Shown one piece after another: positions 35,501 through 38,500 of a stretch of DNA of 50,679 nt. The stretch spans positions 1 through 50,679 of the forward strand of contig CAIXFN010000001.1 in NCBI GenBank assembly GCA_903918755.1. The letters run 5' to 3'. Numbering within the stretch: position 1 is the first letter of the stretch; every line of letters begins with the position of its first letter. The position numbers and the translations under genes are program-made. Under the pieces are notes generated by a model. The model searched no databases. It was not told the origin of the DNA and worked only from the letters and a program-made list of their open reading frames with translations. Source of the DNA: an uncultured Pedosphaera sp. (GTDB lineage: Bacteria; Verrucomicrobiota; Verrucomicrobiia; Limisphaerales; Pedosphaeraceae).

Positions 35501-38500
35501 AGAGGGAAGAAGTTTGGCGATTCGGCTGCCACCAACCGATACCAGCTGCCGCTGAGCGAGGCCGGTGGATCAAATAGCGTCAGGGAGTTGCTTGTGATCG
35601 TTTGATAGGTACCATTCGGGGCAGTCAGGTTGATCCAGACCTGGGGGGATGAATCACCCGGTGCGGCAGGCGGCAAAACTTGCCATTGAAAATTTGTTCC
35701 CAGGAACCCGGCCGCCCAGCCAGCTTGTAACGTATAGCTCCGCTGCGCGCCGACACAATTCTGCTGGAGCGTTAAGCTCGCCGGCACCAGGTTCCCAAGA
35801 CCTTGGAATTGCAAAGCGCCCAAGTCCACGCGCGAACCCGTGTAGCGCGGTTGGTTGGCCAGGTCGGTGTCAGGAAATCCGAAGGGCAGATTGGTGCTGC
35901 CCAGGCCAATCGCGAGGGAATTCGAAGACAAGTTGAAATTCCCCTGTGCGGGATCGACCAGAATCGGGTTGAAGTCCAGCGCGGTCGCGGCATTGTAGGT
36001 GGCGGGATACGCGGGATAAACCTGATCCCCGCCCGTGGGATCAAAAGGTTGCGGGCCGGAATACGCGTTCATTCCCTGAATCAGCGTGGAGTTGATCGCG
36101 AAGTTACGAGCGCCATCGCTGTACATTGAACCAACCTGAGTCGCATAGCGTGTATAGGGCTCCACCTCGAGTTGTTGCCACTCGGCGCTGGCCGTCGAGC
36201 CGGTGGCGGAATTCAGCCAGAAAATGCAGTTTAGGATGGTCAGAAAGCCGCCCTTGCTGTCGTCGAAGAGGACCGCCCCGCCCCCGGCTGGACCGATTTC
36301 AAAAGTGGCGGAGGCCGTTGCGGTATTGGCGTAAAATGTGTCGTTATCGAGGTTGACCGTTTGGGTGGCGGTTGCGCCACGAAAAGACGCCTGGCCGGCG
36401 ATCGCGCCGCCCGCACCGCCGGTGTTGGTCGCGAAAAGGCAATTATAGATGGAGGCGTCGCCGAGGAGGCACAGCGCTCCTCCGAATGAAACGGCGGAAT
36501 TGTTCAGGAACCGACAGTTCGCGATGATTGCCTGTCCGGTGAGGTATGCCGCGCCACCGAGTGACGCGGCATTATGGTCAAATGAGCAATTGCGGAGGAT
36601 GGTGAGGCCGTAAGGCTTGGTTTGAGAGATCGCCCCGCCTCCGTTGTTGACGGAACTTTGCGTTCCACCGGTGAATTGGAATCCGTCAATAATCGCGCTG
36701 CCGGAGAGGATCATCAGGTTTTGAACACCCACACCGCCGCCGGCGAGCACGCTCGGGTGGCTGCCAAGAACGCGTTGCGAGAGACTGGTTTCGTTGCCCG
36801 TGAAGCCGCCATAAAGCTGGGTGTTATCGGGCACATTGAAGACTGTGGTGACAATCTGGTGCTGAACATTCAGATTGGTATACGTCGGGGAATAGGTCCC
36901 TCCAGCAACCCAGATTTGGACGCCGGCCGGCAGTTCTGAAAGCAGCGCGGATGAGAGGTTGGTTTGGGCATTGGCCCAGTCCGCGCCGCTATTGTTGCCG
37001 CGGGCGCCGGCATCGACATACAGAATCGATCCCGCCAACCCCTTTTGATTCAACCCCTGGAATTCAATAGCGCCCTGATCACAGACATTCCCCCGGTTGC
37101 GCGTCTCGCCAAAGAAATCGGCGCGCAGCCCCGAGTTTCCCTGGAGCAAGGGCAGGGCGCCGGCCTGGATAATCGGGGAAAAAGCTTGCGGAATGGCTTG
37201 CTGCGGACCGAACAGAATCGGATTCTGGCTGATGTTGTGCTGCGGGAACTGCCCCTCAAACGTGTTCAGCATGTTTCCCTCGCCGATGTTGACGAAGCCT
37301 TGCTTTTCCGCCTGACCAATCTCATCAGCGGCTTCCGCCGTGTCAAAAATGTTGTTGATCGCTTGCTGCAGGAATGGATCAAGCGAAAAGAAATCATATT
37401 GGAATTGGGCGTAAAGGGTCGCCGGCAAGGAGATTTGGCTGAATGAAAAGGATGTGCCCTGATCCAGGCCGAAGGCTGCTCCGATTACGTTGCCAAGCAG
37501 TTGGAATTGATTGGCCGCCTGTTCCGTCACCACCTCGTAGTCCTTTTTGCCGGAGGGCATGGAGTCAAGGCTCTGGATGTCACAGTTCCGGATGTCGCAC
37601 GTGGCCACAAAGTCGCCGCGGGTTGCTCCGGCGTTGTCATACATTTGGCGGGCCTGGCCACTGAGCGTGTCGGCGGTGGAGGTGAACACATCCGCGCCGC
37701 CGTTGGGTAGCACCCCATTTGTATTGCCCCAAAGCACGGAATTATACAGCTTCACCGCCGCGCCCAGATCGTTGCCAATCGCCGCGGCCCGGCCCGATGA
37801 ATCCGACCCGTTATTCACCAGTGTGCAGTTCAGGATGTAGGTGCGGGCGTTGGCAAAACTGAAAATGGCGCTGTGCCCATCGTAGGAATGATTCCCGTAA
37901 AAGATCGAATTCGCGATCACCGGCACGCACCATTCGGAGCAAGCCATGGCCCCACCGGTGCCGATCGCGGTGTTGTTGCCAAAGGAGCAGGACTGGACCT
38001 GGACATTTTTGTAAATCATGGCCACAGCCCCTCCCAGAATATTGGCCTGGTTGTTGGTGAACGAGCAGCCGTTCAGGATCGAGTTCGGCGCCACGTTATA
38101 GTTCAACAACTGAGCCTGTTTGTAAGTGGTCATTTGGTCGGCGAGACCGGGGACGATCGAGGACTGAACCCCCAAGGCCTGGGTGAGGAGAGAAAACCAA
38201 CCGAGTGGCGAAAGGTAATTGTGAAAAATATTTGCCGTCTTCGTCCAACCTTTGACAAACGGATTGTTGGGATCGCCACCCGCCAGCACCGCGATATCCG
38301 TGACAAAAGTTGTCAATGCCACAACACCGCCAATTGCGCTGTAGGCCTGAAAGAACCCGTCGAAGCCGAAATCGCTGGCATCGCCCACGACATCCGCCAC
38401 CAGCGTGCCAGTCTCCGGATTGAGTTCCAGATCAGCTATATCCTGGCCCGGCGCTGACAACGTGGTCAGGGCCTGGGATTCACCGGCTTCATCAGCCGAA

